Assembly: GCA_937863945.1 (NCBI GenBank)
Contig: CALMIB010000215.1
Coordinates: forward strand, 1 to 6,665
Source of the DNA: an uncultured Longilinea sp.
Lineage (GTDB): Bacteria > Chloroflexota > Anaerolineae > Anaerolineales > Anaerolineaceae
Length of the DNA stretch: 6,665 nucleotides
Direction: 5' to 3'
Shown: positions 6,543-6,665 of the stretch, piece after piece
Numbering within the stretch: position 1 is the first letter of the stretch
Layout of the letters: each line of letters starts with the position of its first letter
The notes under the pieces: generated by a model
Seen by the model: the letters and a program-made list of their open reading frames with translations, nothing else
What the model was told of the DNA's origin: nothing
Database searches by the model: none
Program-made: the position numbers and the translations under genes

Positions 6543-6665
6543 AGCTGCCGCGTATCCGGATTGCGCATTTACCCACGCCGATCGAGCCGCTGCCGCGGCT
6601 GAGCGCCCTTCTGGGAGGTCCCCGGCTGTGGGTGAAACGGGATGATCTAACCGGCCTGGCGATGG
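6539..6665 (+). CDS. PLP-dependent D-cysteine desulfhydrase/ACC deaminase-like enzyme, N-terminal fragment (3' end outside window)
   Basis: The 42 visible codons read through IRIAHLPTPIEPLPRLSALL (6-25), LWVKRDD (31-37) and LTGLAM to the window edge. This opening is characteristic of the tryptophan-synthase-beta fold PLP enzymes annotated as D-cysteine desulfhydrase or 1-aminocyclopropane-1-carboxylate deaminase, which release ammonia with pyruvate and sulfide (from D-cysteine) or 2-oxobutyrate (from ACC). The expected next element, GGNKxRKLE with the PLP-binding lysine, lies beyond the window, so activity and specificity cannot be judged. Many proteins with this label have other D-amino acid substrates. 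The start is fixed by the ATGA overlap and an upstream purine-rich stretch. It shares the operon, but its link to the glycan and FemAB genes is unclear; supply or removal of D-amino acids is only a guess. Confidence 0.82.
   Translation, partial: MKLPRIRIAHLPTPIEPLPRLSALLGGPRLWVKRDDLTGLAM

Overview
This is a dense, single-strand bacterial gene block. All seven recognisable genes lie on the + strand with almost no intergenic DNA. Junction spacings are +3, +3, a 1-nt TGATG overlap, +4, a problematic overlap, and a 4-nt ATGA overlap. The window therefore sits inside one operon, and both its promoter and its terminator lie outside. By eye the GC content is high 50s to about 60%. The protein families and their wording (ExoA-like glycosyltransferase, FemAB-like pairs, a D-cysteine desulfhydrase-like PLP enzyme) suggest a member of the Chloroflexota, perhaps Anaerolineae. 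That is a judgement from protein flavour, not a demonstrated assignment.

Left part (1-3927), surface polysaccharide or glycan synthesis: the C-terminal end of a membrane-anchored family 2 glycosyltransferase, a full-length polyprenyl-phosphate glycosylphosphotransferase (the enzyme that loads the first sugar phosphate on the lipid carrier), and a full-length membrane NDP-sugar 4,6-dehydratase of the WbpM/PglF/CapD type. The last two share one N-terminal plan: four membrane helices followed by a Rossmann domain. Together they could make a modified amino-sugar nucleotide and start and extend a lipid-linked glycan.

Right part (3927-6665): two FemAB-type (GNAT fold) aminoacyltransferase-like proteins flank a zinc-ribbon NUDIX hydrolase, followed by the first 42 codons of a PLP-dependent D-cysteine desulfhydrase/ACC deaminase-like enzyme. 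FemAB proteins attach amino acids from aminoacyl-tRNA to peptidoglycan precursors. Here they directly follow glycan genes, so the acceptor could be peptidoglycan or the glycan itself; the sequence cannot decide.

The oddest point is the NUDIX/FemAB-2 junction. The NUDIX frame has no stop where its conserved part ends (about 5394) and runs 172 nt out of frame into the second FemAB gene. A run of six C at 5406-5411 lies exactly where the frame would have to change. An assembly indel, a real frameshift, ribosomal slippage into a NUDIX-FemAB fusion, or a genuine long overlap are all possible. I see no RNA genes, mobile elements, CRISPR arrays or non-coding stretches longer than a few bases, and no clear evidence of an undescribed system beyond the points listed.
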